Below are positions 43,113-51,160 of a stretch of 64,000 nt of DNA, piece by piece; the stretch's first letter is position 1; each line of letters opens with the position of its first letter. Made by a program: the position numbers and the translations under genes. The notes beneath the pieces were generated by a model. It was not told the origin of the DNA. It made no database searches and saw nothing but the letters and a program-made list of their open reading frames with translations. This DNA is from JALYXV01 sp963791545 (GTDB taxonomy: Bacteria > Actinomycetota > Acidimicrobiia > Acidimicrobiales > Palsa-688). The stretch spans positions 496,001 to 560,000 of the forward strand of contig CAWBSR010000017.1 in NCBI GenBank assembly GCA_963791545.1, read 5' to 3'.

Positions 43113-43500
43113 GCGCTCAGTCTGGCACTGGTGCCGCGAGCCAGAGCTGCAAAACCGCTACAGGTCGGTGCCGGCCCTTCGCGGCCAGTCGCGAGAAACC
43201 CGAACACCCCGCCGACAGGGTCGGACCTCCCACAGCCTCCGCCACCGGCGGGTGTGCGGCGACCGACGGACCGGTGTCCTTCCTGACCAGGTGCTGAGTG
43301 TGGCTCCCCCCGACACCGCGTGCGAGTAACGAGGCCCCGTCGAGTTACCCATTGTTTCACCCCTTCGGCGGCCCTCTGTTTGAACCGCCGGCCCCCAAGA
43401 TAGTTGAGCCGGGCGGGGGCACCGTACCTCCCCGTCGGTGGGTCAGCACCTCTTGGCTGACTCCGTCCCATCCGGCCCGGCCGCCGCGACCTGGACTCGG
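43113..43500. other. 388-nt intergenic stretch without recognised features
   Basis: Between the start of the amidohydrolase and the end of the cation-efflux gene. It contains a somewhat AT-richer patch around 43320-43410 and a GGCGG/CCGCC hairpin. I see no tRNA, no convincing ORF and no riboswitch. Confidence 0.5.
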
Positions 43501-44427
43501 TCAGACAGCGTTCAGCCTGTCCGGCCGGCGCACGTCGGGCTCGATATAGATGACCCTCGCCTCAGGGACGCTGGCCCGGATCCTCGCCTCGACGGCGTCG
43601 ATGGCCTCGGCCAGCTCGACAACGGTGAGATCGGTATCGAACGCCACCTTGGCGCCGACCAGCAATTCCTCGGGACCGAGGTGCTCGGTTCGCAGGTGGA
43701 TGACGCCCAGCACCCGCTCGGAAGACTCGATGGCGGCCCGGATGCGTTGCACCCCGTCGGGCGACGCCGCTTCGCCGATCAGCAGGCTCTTCATCTCGAT
43801 CACGAGGATGACGGCGATTGAGCCCAGCAGGATGGCGATGGCGACACTGCCCAAGGCGTCGAAACGGGCGTTCCCCGTCACTTGCGCCAGCCCCACCCCA
43901 ACGAGAGCCAGCGTCAGGCCGATCAAGGCGCCGAAGTCCTCGAGCAGGACCACGGGCAGTTCCGGCGTCTTCGAACGGCGGACGAAGCGCCACCACGATC
44001 CGTCGCCCTTTAGGGGCCGGGCCTCCCGCAGGGCGGTGCGGAACGAGAAGCCCTCCAGCACCATCGATATGAGGAGGATCCCTACCGCCCAGGTGATGGA
44101 TTCCAGCTGGTGCGGGTGCACAAGCTTGGATACGCCCTCGAACAGGGCGAACAGGGCCCCGGCGCTGAAGATGATCAGGGCCACGATGAAGGCCCAGAAG
44201 TAGCGCTCCCGCCCGTAGCCGAAGGGGTGCTTGGGGGTGGCTGCCTGTTGGGCCTTGGCCCCGCCCAGGAAAAGCAGACCCTGGTTGGTGGTGTCGGCGA
44301 GCGAATGCACCGCCTCGGCCAGCAACGACGCGGCGCCGGTGAATCCGAACCCCACCAACTTGGCCACCGCGATGGCCAAGTTGGCCATCGCGGCCGCCAG
44401 GATGGCCCGCCGGTTGCCGTGATCCAT
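43501..44427 (-). CDS. cation diffusion facilitator (CDF) transporter
   Basis: A 308-aa metal/proton antiporter with six helices. Helix 2 has LLAEAVHSLADTTNQGLL (His/Asp metal site), then HPFGYGRERYFWAF; helix 5 has FEDFGALIGL-like residues (VLLEDFGALIGLTLA). The C-terminal cytoplasmic domain (RTEHLGPEELLVGAKVAFD) is normal. ATG 44427 is chosen over the upstream ATG because TAGCAT lies exactly 7 nt before it. Metal (Zn, Fe, Mn or Co) cannot be told. Confidence 0.92.
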   Translation of the reverse strand: MDHGNRRAILAAAMANLAIAVAKLVGFGFTGAASLLAEAVHSLADTTNQGLLFLGGAKAQQAATPKHPFGYGRERYFWAFIVALIIFSAGALFALFEGVSKLVHPHQLESITWAVGILLISMVLEGFSFRTALREARPLKGDGSWWRFVRRSKTPELPVVLLEDFGALIGLTLALVGVGLAQVTGNARFDALGSVAIAILLGSIAVILVIEMKSLLIGEAASPDGVQRIRAAIESSERVLGVIHLRTEHLGPEELLVGAKVAFDTDLTVVELAEAIDAVEARIRASVPEARVIYIEPDVRRPDRLNAV

Positions 44428-44434
44428 TCCGGCG

Positions 44435-44440
44435 ATGCTA
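44435..44440 (-). promoter_or_regulatory. -10 box, leaderless promoter of the CDF gene
   Basis: TAGCAT (minus strand), 7 nt before ATG 44427. Confidence 0.55.
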
Positions 44441-44555
44441 AGGGGCCCAGACAAAAACTACCTGGGCGGCGCTTGTCAGCTTCCCCGAATCGCTAAGTGC
44501 GGCTTGCGGCAAAGCCGCCCAAGTCGATTTGTCACTGGCCCTAAACGGCCGGCGG

Positions 44556-45152
44556 CTACCAGCGGCCCCGGTGGATCACCGACTCCGCGGGGCGATGACC
44601 CCGGGCCAGCGAGGGTGAGGGCCGGTCGTGCTCGTCGGCCCAGCCCAGGATCACCGCCCCGATGGGCGCCAAGGTGGGCGGTACCCCGAGCGCCGCCATG
44701 ACCTCCTGGTCGTGGTGGTTGAGGCCGGTGAACAACGCTCCCAACCCGGCGTCGACCGCCGACAGCAGGATGAGCAGGGCTGCGAAGGACGTGTCGACCA
44801 GCCAGTAGGGAACCGGCCAGTCCGACGACGCCAGCCCAGATGTGGCCTTGTCCGGCTCCGCGTACCGGGCCCGGTAGACCGCCTCGTCGGTGAGGGGCAC
44901 GATGACCACCGGGGCATTCAACAAACCGGGCCAGGTCGGCTTGGCTCGCCACTCGGGATCGCTGACCGCATCCCAGAACACGGCCGTCTCCTCCGGTCCC
45001 TCCAAAACCAGGAACGCCCAGCCCTGGCTGAAGCCCGCCGACGGCGCCCGCTGGGCGTTGGCCAGGATCCGGTCGAGCACCGGAGCCGGTACCGGGTCCG
45101 GTAAGAAGGACCGCACCATCTTCCGCCGCCGGACCACGGATTGGAACTCCAT
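44556..45152 (-). CDS. nitroreductase-family oxidoreductase
   Basis: A 198-aa flavoprotein: VVRRRKMVRSFLPDPVP near the N terminus (FMN phosphate contacts), QRAPSAGFSQGWAFLVL, ALLILLSAVDAGLGALFTG, and a final IGAVILGWADE. Short and with an Arg-rich start, like FMN- or F420-linked members in actinobacteria. ATG 45152 has TAGCCT 8 nt before it. Confidence 0.88.
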   Translation of the reverse strand: MEFQSVVRRRKMVRSFLPDPVPAPVLDRILANAQRAPSAGFSQGWAFLVLEGPEETAVFWDAVSDPEWRAKPTWPGLLNAPVVIVPLTDEAVYRARYAEPDKATSGLASSDWPVPYWLVDTSFAALLILLSAVDAGLGALFTGLNHHDQEVMAALGVPPTLAPIGAVILGWADEHDRPSPSLARGHRPAESVIHRGRW

Positions 45153-45160
45153 GGCGCTCC

Positions 45161-45166
45161 AGGCTA
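45161..45166 (-). promoter_or_regulatory. -10 box of the nitroreductase gene
   Basis: TAGCCT (minus strand), 8 nt before ATG 45152. Confidence 0.45.
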
Positions 45167-45208
45167 GGGCCGCGGAATGCCGACCGACTCGGTAAGGTTT
45201 AACCCTGT

Positions 45209-46390
45209 ATGCCCTCCTTCCGAGATCTCCTCAAGTCGACCAAGGCCCATATCCGCGAGGTGGATACCGCGGGGGCGGCCGAGGCCGTGGCCCAGCCGGG
45301 CACCATCGTTCTCGATGTCCGGGAAGCCGACGAGTATGAGCAGGGCGCCCTTCCCGGCGCCGTCCACATTCCCCGGGGCTTCCTCGAGAGCCAGGTGGAA
45401 GGCAAGATCCCCGATCACGACGCCTCGGTGGTGGTCTACTGCGCGGGCGGGGTGCGCTCCGCCTTCGCGGCCGAGACCCTCCAGCAGCTGGGGTACTCCG
45501 ATGTGGTGTCGATGGACGGCGGTTTCAACCGCTGGAAGGACGAGGGTCGTGACTGGCGGACCCCCGCCAGCCTGAGCGCCGAGCAGCGCAACCGCTACCA
45601 GCGCCACCTCCTCCTCCCTGAGGTCGACGTCCGGGGCCAGCAGAAGCTCCTCGACTCCAAGGTCCTCCTCATCGGCGCCGGCGGCTTGGGCAGCCCCGCC
45701 GCCTTGTACCTGGCGGCGGCCGGGGTGGGCACGCTGGGCATCATCGACATGGACGTCGTCGACGCGTCCAACCTGCAGCGCCAGATTCTGCACAACATGG
45801 ACCGCATCGGCGAGCGCAAGGTGGACTCGGCCAAGAAGACCCTCACCAGCCTTAACCCCGACGTCGACGTGGTCACCTACGACGTCAGGTTGGGGGCCGA
45901 CAATGTGCTGCAGATCTTCCAGGGCTACGACGTCATCGTCGACGGGACCGATAACTTCCCGACCCGTTACCTGGTGAACGACGCCTCGCTGAAGCTCGAC
46001 ATCCCGGTCGTGCACGGGTCGATCTTCCGCTTCGAGGGCCAGGCCAGCGTCTACCTGCCCCACCAGGGCCCCTGCTACCGCTGCCAAGTCCCAGAGCCGC
46101 CGCCGGCCGAGCTGGCGCCCTCCTGCGCCGAGGCCGGCGTGCTCGGCGTCCTGCCTGGGATCATCGGCAGCATCCAGGCCATGGAGACGATCAAGCTGCT
46201 CCTCGGAATCGGCGAGCCGCTGGCCGGCCGGCTCCTGGCCTATGACGCCCTCGAGGAGAGCTTCCGCACCTTCAAGGTGCCCCGCGACCCCGACTGCGCC
46301 GCCTGCGGTATCCCCAAGGAGCAGCTGGTTATCGCCGAATACGACCAGTTATGCATGCCCCACCCGATTGCCGCCCCAGCCAACGCTTGA
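45209..46390 (+). CDS. rhodanese-MoeB/ThiF fusion, sulfur-carrier adenylyltransferase
   Basis: A 393-aa enzyme activating a sulfur-carrier protein by adenylation and probably thiocarboxylation (molybdopterin, thiamine or cysteine pathways). The N-terminal rhodanese domain (VLDVREADEYEQGALPGAVHIPRG, active Cys in VVYCAGGVRS) comes first, followed by ThiF/MoeB (LLIGAGGLGSPAALYLAAAG, NLQRQILH, Zn ligands CYRCQ and CAAC). In mycobacterial MoeZ the rhodanese is at the other end. Start ATG 45209 is preceded by TAAGGT at 10 nt. Confidence 0.93.
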   Translation: MPSFRDLLKSTKAHIREVDTAGAAEAVAQPGTIVLDVREADEYEQGALPGAVHIPRGFLESQVEGKIPDHDASVVVYCAGGVRSAFAAETLQQLGYSDVVSMDGGFNRWKDEGRDWRTPASLSAEQRNRYQRHLLLPEVDVRGQQKLLDSKVLLIGAGGLGSPAALYLAAAGVGTLGIIDMDVVDASNLQRQILHNMDRIGERKVDSAKKTLTSLNPDVDVVTYDVRLGADNVLQIFQGYDVIVDGTDNFPTRYLVNDASLKLDIPVVHGSIFRFEGQASVYLPHQGPCYRCQVPEPPPAELAPSCAEAGVLGVLPGIIGSIQAMETIKLLLGIGEPLAGRLLAYDALEESFRTFKVPRDPDCAACGIPKEQLVIAEYDQLCMPHPIAAPANA

Positions 46391-46934
46391 AACGGGCCGC
46401 CTGATCCTCCGGCCCCTCGGCTGGGAGGACCTGGGGCCGCTGACGGAGCTCCACTGCGAGGAATCGTTCTGGCGCTACCCGATGCAGCGCGCCATGACCG
46501 CCGAGGAGACCCGGACGTTCATGGAGCGGGTCATCAGCTACTACGAAGCCGACGGGGTGGGCCTGAGCGCAGCTGTCGTCAAGGAGACGGGCGAGCTGGC
46601 GGGCTGGCTGGGGCTGGCGGTGCCCCATTTCCTCCCCGAGATCCTGCCCGCGGTCGAGGTGGGCTGGAGACTGGGTGAGCGCTTCTGGGGCCGGGGTTAC
46701 GCAACCGAGGGCGCCGCGGCCGCCATCCGCTATGGCTTCGAGGACCTGGGCCTGGACCGGCTGGTCAGCATCTTCGAGCCCGCCAACGTGGCGTCGGGGC
46801 GGGTCATGGAGAAGCTGGGGTTCGTGTTCGAGCGGGCCACTGCCGACCCTCGCCGGGGCGTCCCCCTCGAGGTCAGGGAGTTGACGCGAGGCCAATGGGG
46901 GAAAATGCCTCCCGCGGCGCTCGACCAGCGGTAG
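46368..46934 (+). CDS. GNAT acetyltransferase (RimJ/RimL-like)
   Basis: A 188-aa N-acetyltransferase: LETGRLILRPLGWEDL start, VGWRLGERFWGRGYATEGAAAA (acetyl-CoA binding), then VSIFEPANVASGRVMEKLGF. The only sensible start is TTG 46368, inside the 3' end of the rhodanese-MoeB gene (overlap 23 nt), which suggests coupling. Substrate unknown. Confidence 0.82.
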   Translation: MPPQPTLETGRLILRPLGWEDLGPLTELHCEESFWRYPMQRAMTAEETRTFMERVISYYEADGVGLSAAVVKETGELAGWLGLAVPHFLPEILPAVEVGWRLGERFWGRGYATEGAAAAIRYGFEDLGLDRLVSIFEPANVASGRVMEKLGFVFERATADPRRGVPLEVRELTRGQWGKMPPAALDQR

Positions 46935-46966
46935 GAGGCTTTCCCGCCGCCCTCCCGGAAGGGCCC

Positions 46967-46972
46967 TAACCT
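46967..46972 (+). promoter_or_regulatory. -10 box, leaderless promoter of the mutase gene
   Basis: TAACCT followed by 7 nt and GTG 46980. Confidence 0.55.
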
Positions 46973-46979
46973 GGTCCGG

Positions 46980-48563
46980 GTGGAGGCCGAGGAGCGCCGG
47001 ACCGATGACGGGATCGCCATTCAGACCGTCTACACGGCCGGCGACCTGGAGGGCTGGGACCCCGAGGGGCGGCTGGGTCGCCCCGGTGGCCGCCCCTACA
47101 CCCGGGGCGTTCAGGCCACCATGTACCGGGGCCGGCTGTGGACCATGCGCCAGTACGCCGGGTTCGGGGATGCCGAGACCACCAACCAGCGGTGGAAGAT
47201 GCTGCTCGCCAGTGGGTCCACCGGTTTGTCGTGCGCCTTCGACCTGCCCACCCAGATGGGCTACGACTCCGACCACCCCCGGGCCGAGGGCGAGGTGGGC
47301 CGGGTCGGGGTGGCCGTCGACTCGGTCGAGGACATGAAGCGGCTGTTGGCCGGGCTCCCCTTGGACCGGGTCACCACGTCGATGACCATCAATGCCACCG
47401 CCGCCATCCTGCTGCTGCTGTACCAGCTGGTAGCCGAGGAGGCGGGCATCGCAGGGTCGGCGCTGGGCGGCACCATCCAGAACGACATCTTGAAGGAGTA
47501 CATCGCCCGGGGGACCTACATCTATCCGCCCCGGCCCTCGATGCGGCTGGTTACCGACACCTTCGCCTATTGCCGGGAACACCTCCCGGCGTGGAACACC
47601 ATCTCCATTTCCGGCTACCACATCCGCGAGGCGGGTTCCACCGCGGTCCAGGAGCTGGCCTTCACGCTGGCCGACGGCATCGCCTATGTCGAGGCGGCCG
47701 TTGGCGCGGGGCTGGCCGTGGACGAGTTCGCGTCCCGGTTGAGCTTCTTCTGGAACGCCCACAACAACCTGTTCGAAGAGGTGGCCAAGTTCCGCGCCGC
47801 CCGCCGGATGTGGACCCGCATCATGAGCGAGCGCTTCCACGCCCGCGACGAGCGCAGCCTGCGGTTGCGTTTTCACGCCCAGACCGGGGGTTCCACCCTG
47901 ACCGCCCAGCAGCCCGGCAACAACGTGGTGCGGGTTTCGGTGCAGGCCCTGGCCGCGGTCCTGGGCGGGACCCAGAGCCTGCACACCAACGGCTTCGATG
48001 AGGCGCTGGGCCTGCCGACCGAGGATGCCGCCCGGCTGGCGCTGCGGACCCAGCAGATAATCGCCTTCGAGTCGGGGGTGACCGACACCGTCGACCCGCT
48101 GGCCGGTTCGTACTACGTGGAGTCGCTGACCGAGGCCATCGAGGCCGCCGCCTGGCAGTACCTGGAGAAGATCGACGCCATGGGCGGTGCCGTGGCTGCC
48201 ATCGAGGCCGGTTTCCAGGGCGAGGAGATCGAACGCTCCGCGTTCGAGTACGCCAAGGCCGTCGACGAGGGCCGCAAGGTGGTCGTAGGGGTCAACCGGT
48301 ACGTCTCGGAATCGGTGTCGGTGACCGAGGTGCTGGCACCGGACCCGACGCTGCAGGCGGCCCAGGCGGCCCGGGTGCGGTCGCTGCGGGAGCGACGGGA
48401 CCCGGGAGAAGTCGACTCGGCGCTGGCCGAGGTGGGCGCCGCCGCCCGGGGAACCCAGAACCTGCTGGTCCCCATGAAGACGGCCTTGGCCGCCCGGGCG
48501 ACCCTGGGTGAGGTCAGCGACGTGCTCCGGGCCGCCTTTGGCACCTACACGGCGGGAGGCTGA
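46980..48563 (+). CDS. methylmalonyl-CoA mutase-type large subunit, without B12-binding domain
   Basis: A 527-aa acyl-CoA mutase barrel: TMRQYAGFGDAETTNQRWKMLL, AFDLPTQMGYDSDHPRAEGEVG, GTIQNDILKEYIARGTYIYPP, GGTQSLHTNGFDEALGLPTEDA. It ends before any B12-binding domain, so a separate small subunit is needed and is not in the window. The Tyr of RQYAGF and the Arg of IARGTY are the residues that favour methylmalonyl-CoA; isobutyryl-CoA mutases have Phe and Gln there. Start GTG 46980 is fixed by the leaderless promoter. Confidence 0.88.
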   Translation: MEAEERRTDDGIAIQTVYTAGDLEGWDPEGRLGRPGGRPYTRGVQATMYRGRLWTMRQYAGFGDAETTNQRWKMLLASGSTGLSCAFDLPTQMGYDSDHPRAEGEVGRVGVAVDSVEDMKRLLAGLPLDRVTTSMTINATAAILLLLYQLVAEEAGIAGSALGGTIQNDILKEYIARGTYIYPPRPSMRLVTDTFAYCREHLPAWNTISISGYHIREAGSTAVQELAFTLADGIAYVEAAVGAGLAVDEFASRLSFFWNAHNNLFEEVAKFRAARRMWTRIMSERFHARDERSLRLRFHAQTGGSTLTAQQPGNNVVRVSVQALAAVLGGTQSLHTNGFDEALGLPTEDAARLALRTQQIIAFESGVTDTVDPLAGSYYVESLTEAIEAAAWQYLEKIDAMGGAVAAIEAGFQGEEIERSAFEYAKAVDEGRKVVVGVNRYVSESVSVTEVLAPDPTLQAAQAARVRSLRERRDPGEVDSALAEVGAAARGTQNLLVPMKTALAARATLGEVSDVLRAAFGTYTAGG

Positions 48564-48567
48564 GGCG

Positions 48568-49932
48568 ATGTCGGCGGTGCGATTTGTCATCATCGGCGGC
48601 GGCCCGGCCGGCAACACCGCGGCCAGTTACGCCGCCCGGCTGGGGGCCAAGGTCACCCTGATCGAGAACGACATCATCGGTGGGTCGGCCCACCTGAGGG
48701 ACTGCATCCCGTCCAAGACCATGATCGCCACCGGCGGTGCCCTGTCCTTTACCCGGCGCATCTCGGGGATGGGGTTGCGGTCCCTCGATGCCCAGGTCGA
48801 CCTGGGGGCGCTGCGCCAGCGGGTGGAGTACATCGAGGGTCACCTGCACGACTCGGTCTGCCAACTGCTGCGCAGCCAGGGCGTGCGCATGATCCGGGGC
48901 ACGGGCAGCCTGAAAGGGGCCCACGACGTGGTGGTCGAGACCGACGACGGGATCGAGGAGCTGCCCGCCGATGCCATCTTGCTGGCCACCGGCAGCCGTC
49001 CCCGGATCCCCGACTGGGCAGAACCCGACGGCCTGCGGGTGCTGACGACCCAACAGGCCTACCCGCCACCGGCGCTGCCGTCGCACCTGGTGGTCATCGG
49101 CTCGGGTGTCACCGGCGTCGAGTTCGTGCACATGTTCACCTCCTTCGGTTCCCAGGTGACCCTGATCGTGAGCCGCCAGCAGGTGCTGCCCACCAAGGAC
49201 CCCGAGGTGGCGGCGGCGCTGGAGACGGAGTTGCTGCGCCGGGGGGTGCGGTTGTTCAAGGGGGCCCGGGCCGAGGCGGTGCTGCGCAGTGACCAAGGCG
49301 TGTCGGTGGCCTGCGACGACGGCCGGGTGGCTCGCGGGAGCCACGCCCTGCTGGCCATCGGGTCGATACCCAACTCCGAGAGCCTGGGGCTCGAGCACGC
49401 CGGCGTGATGATGGACGCCGGCGGCTACATCCCGGTCAACCATCACTGCCAGTCCAACATCGGCCACATCTACGCGGCCGGCGACCTGTCGGGCAAACTG
49501 CCGCTGTCGTCGGTCGCCTCGATGCAGGGCCGCAAGATCGCCGAGCATGTGATGGGGCTGCATACCCGGGACCACCGCCACCTGGACTACGAGAAGGCGG
49601 CGTCGGCCATCTTCACCGAGCCCGAGATCGCCGACGTCGGCCTCGCGGAAGCCGAAGCCTTCGCCAGTGGGCGCAAGATCCGGGTGACCAAGGTGCCGTT
49701 CTCGGCCAATGCCAAGGCGCTGATCAACGACACGCCTCAGGGCTTCGTGAAGATCCTGTCGGACCCGGCCACGGGCGTGGTGCTCGGGGGCTCGATCGTG
49801 GGGCGCCACGCCGCGGAACTGATCTCGGTGATCGCCCTGGCCGTCACCTGCAACCTGAAGGTCACCGACATCGTCGAGAGCGTGCTAGTCCACCCCTCGC
49901 TGTCGGAGGCGTTGGCCGATGCCGCGGAATAG
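48568..49932 (+). CDS. lpdA: LpdA-like flavoprotein (NAD(P)H quinone reductase type), one redox cysteine missing
   Basis: A 454-aa protein with FAD loop IIGGGPAGNTAASYAARLGA, NAD loop VIGSGVTGVEFVHMFTSFG, FAD motif IYAAGDLSG and dimer interface HPSLSEAL. Dihydrolipoamide dehydrogenases have two cysteines, CxxxxC; here the region is GGSAHLRDCIPSKT, so only the second remains. Mycobacterial LpdA (Rv3303c) lacks lipoamide activity in the same way and reduces quinones. ATG 48568 lies 4 nt after the mutase stop; the M20 peptidase follows. Confidence 0.85.
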   Translation: MSAVRFVIIGGGPAGNTAASYAARLGAKVTLIENDIIGGSAHLRDCIPSKTMIATGGALSFTRRISGMGLRSLDAQVDLGALRQRVEYIEGHLHDSVCQLLRSQGVRMIRGTGSLKGAHDVVVETDDGIEELPADAILLATGSRPRIPDWAEPDGLRVLTTQQAYPPPALPSHLVVIGSGVTGVEFVHMFTSFGSQVTLIVSRQQVLPTKDPEVAAALETELLRRGVRLFKGARAEAVLRSDQGVSVACDDGRVARGSHALLAIGSIPNSESLGLEHAGVMMDAGGYIPVNHHCQSNIGHIYAAGDLSGKLPLSSVASMQGRKIAEHVMGLHTRDHRHLDYEKAASAIFTEPEIADVGLAEAEAFASGRKIRVTKVPFSANAKALINDTPQGFVKILSDPATGVVLGGSIVGRHAAELISVIALAVTCNLKVTDIVESVLVHPSLSEALADAAE

Positions 49933-49941
49933 GGGGTCTTC

Positions 49942-51114
49942 GTGACAGCTGTCAAAGAGGCGGCTCGGGTCGCCATCGACGAGGCCCGGGAGCGGCTGGT
50001 GAAGCTGTCGCATCGGATCCACGCCAACCCCGAGCTGGCCTTCGAGGAGGAACGGGCGGCCGCCTGGGTGGGCGGGGCGCTGGATACTGGCGGCCTTTCG
50101 GTGGAGATGGGCATCTGCGACCTCCCGACCGCCTTTGAGGCCACCGCGGGCCGAGGGCCGCTCCACGTGGCGGTCTGCGCCGAGTACGACGCCCTTCCCG
50201 ACATCGGCCACGCCTGCGGTCACAACATCATCGCGGCGGCGGCGGTGGGCACCGGGCTGGCCCTGGCCCGGGTGGCCGACGACCTCGGGATCACGGTGCA
50301 CGTGTTCGGGACCCCGGCCGAGGAGGGTGGGGGCGGCAAGATCCTGATGATGCAGGGGGGTGCCTTCAATGGCATCCACGTGGCCATGATGGTCCACCCT
50401 TATCCCATCGAGCTGGCCGCCATGACGTGCCTGGCAGTCAGCCACATCGACGTCCATTACCGGGGCAAGTCCGCCCACGCCTCGTCGTACCCGGAGCGGG
50501 GGATCAATGCCGCCGATGCCATCACAGTGGCCCAGACCTCGATCGGGCTGCTGCGCCAGCACATCCGGTATTCGGATCGCATCCACGGCATCGTGATCAA
50601 AGGCGGCGACGCCCCCAACATTGTGCCCGCCCACACCATCGGCAAGTGGTACCTGCGGGCCAGGACGACCGTCGAACTGGAGGAGTTGGAGCCGCGGGTC
50701 CATCGCTGTTTCGAAGCGGGCGCAGTGGCGACCGGCTGCACCATGGAGATCGTGCCCCGGAGCCCGGTCTATTCCGAGATGCGGGCCGATACCGAGTTGA
50801 GCGCCTTGTACCAGGCCAATGCCGAGGCGCTGGGCCGGCGATTTCCGGTGCTCTCGAAGGAGGAGCAGGAGCGGACCGCGGCGTCCACCGACATGGCCAA
50901 TGTCTCCCTCGAGATGCCCACCATCCACCCCATGTTGGGCATCGACAGCCTGCCTGCGGTCAACCACCAGCCCGAGTTCGCGGCCCATTGCATCCGGCCC
51001 GTGGCCGATCAGGCCCTGGTGGACGGGGCCACGGCCATGGCGTGGACGGTGATCGACGCCGCCACCAAGGCAGCCGTCCGGGACCGCCTGCTGGCCGGCC
51101 AGCGCCGCGACTGA
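49942..51114 (+). CDS. M20-family peptidase / amidohydrolase
   Basis: A 390-aa zinc hydrolase of the aminobenzoyl-glutamate/AmiA-like branch. Metal ligands are in DIGHACGHNI and GTPAEEGGGGK, and the lid dimerisation domain shows IDVHYRGKSAHASSYPERGINAADA. Start GTG 49942. In mycobacteria lpdA lies close to amiA1/amiB1 of the same family, so this gene order looks conserved. Substrate not known. Confidence 0.88.
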   Translation: MTAVKEAARVAIDEARERLVKLSHRIHANPELAFEEERAAAWVGGALDTGGLSVEMGICDLPTAFEATAGRGPLHVAVCAEYDALPDIGHACGHNIIAAAAVGTGLALARVADDLGITVHVFGTPAEEGGGGKILMMQGGAFNGIHVAMMVHPYPIELAAMTCLAVSHIDVHYRGKSAHASSYPERGINAADAITVAQTSIGLLRQHIRYSDRIHGIVIKGGDAPNIVPAHTIGKWYLRARTTVELEELEPRVHRCFEAGAVATGCTMEIVPRSPVYSEMRADTELSALYQANAEALGRRFPVLSKEEQERTAASTDMANVSLEMPTIHPMLGIDSLPAVNHQPEFAAHCIRPVADQALVDGATAMAWTVIDAATKAAVRDRLLAGQRRD

Positions 51115-51160
51115 ACGGGCGCCATCGCGCTCAGTGGTAACCGGTCCACGAGATATTCAG

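Noticed and set aside
43320..43420. tRNA fragment (GGTTCAAAC-like string on the minus strand)
   Set aside because: The flanking bases do not form a T-arm stem and there is no acceptor or anticodon arm.
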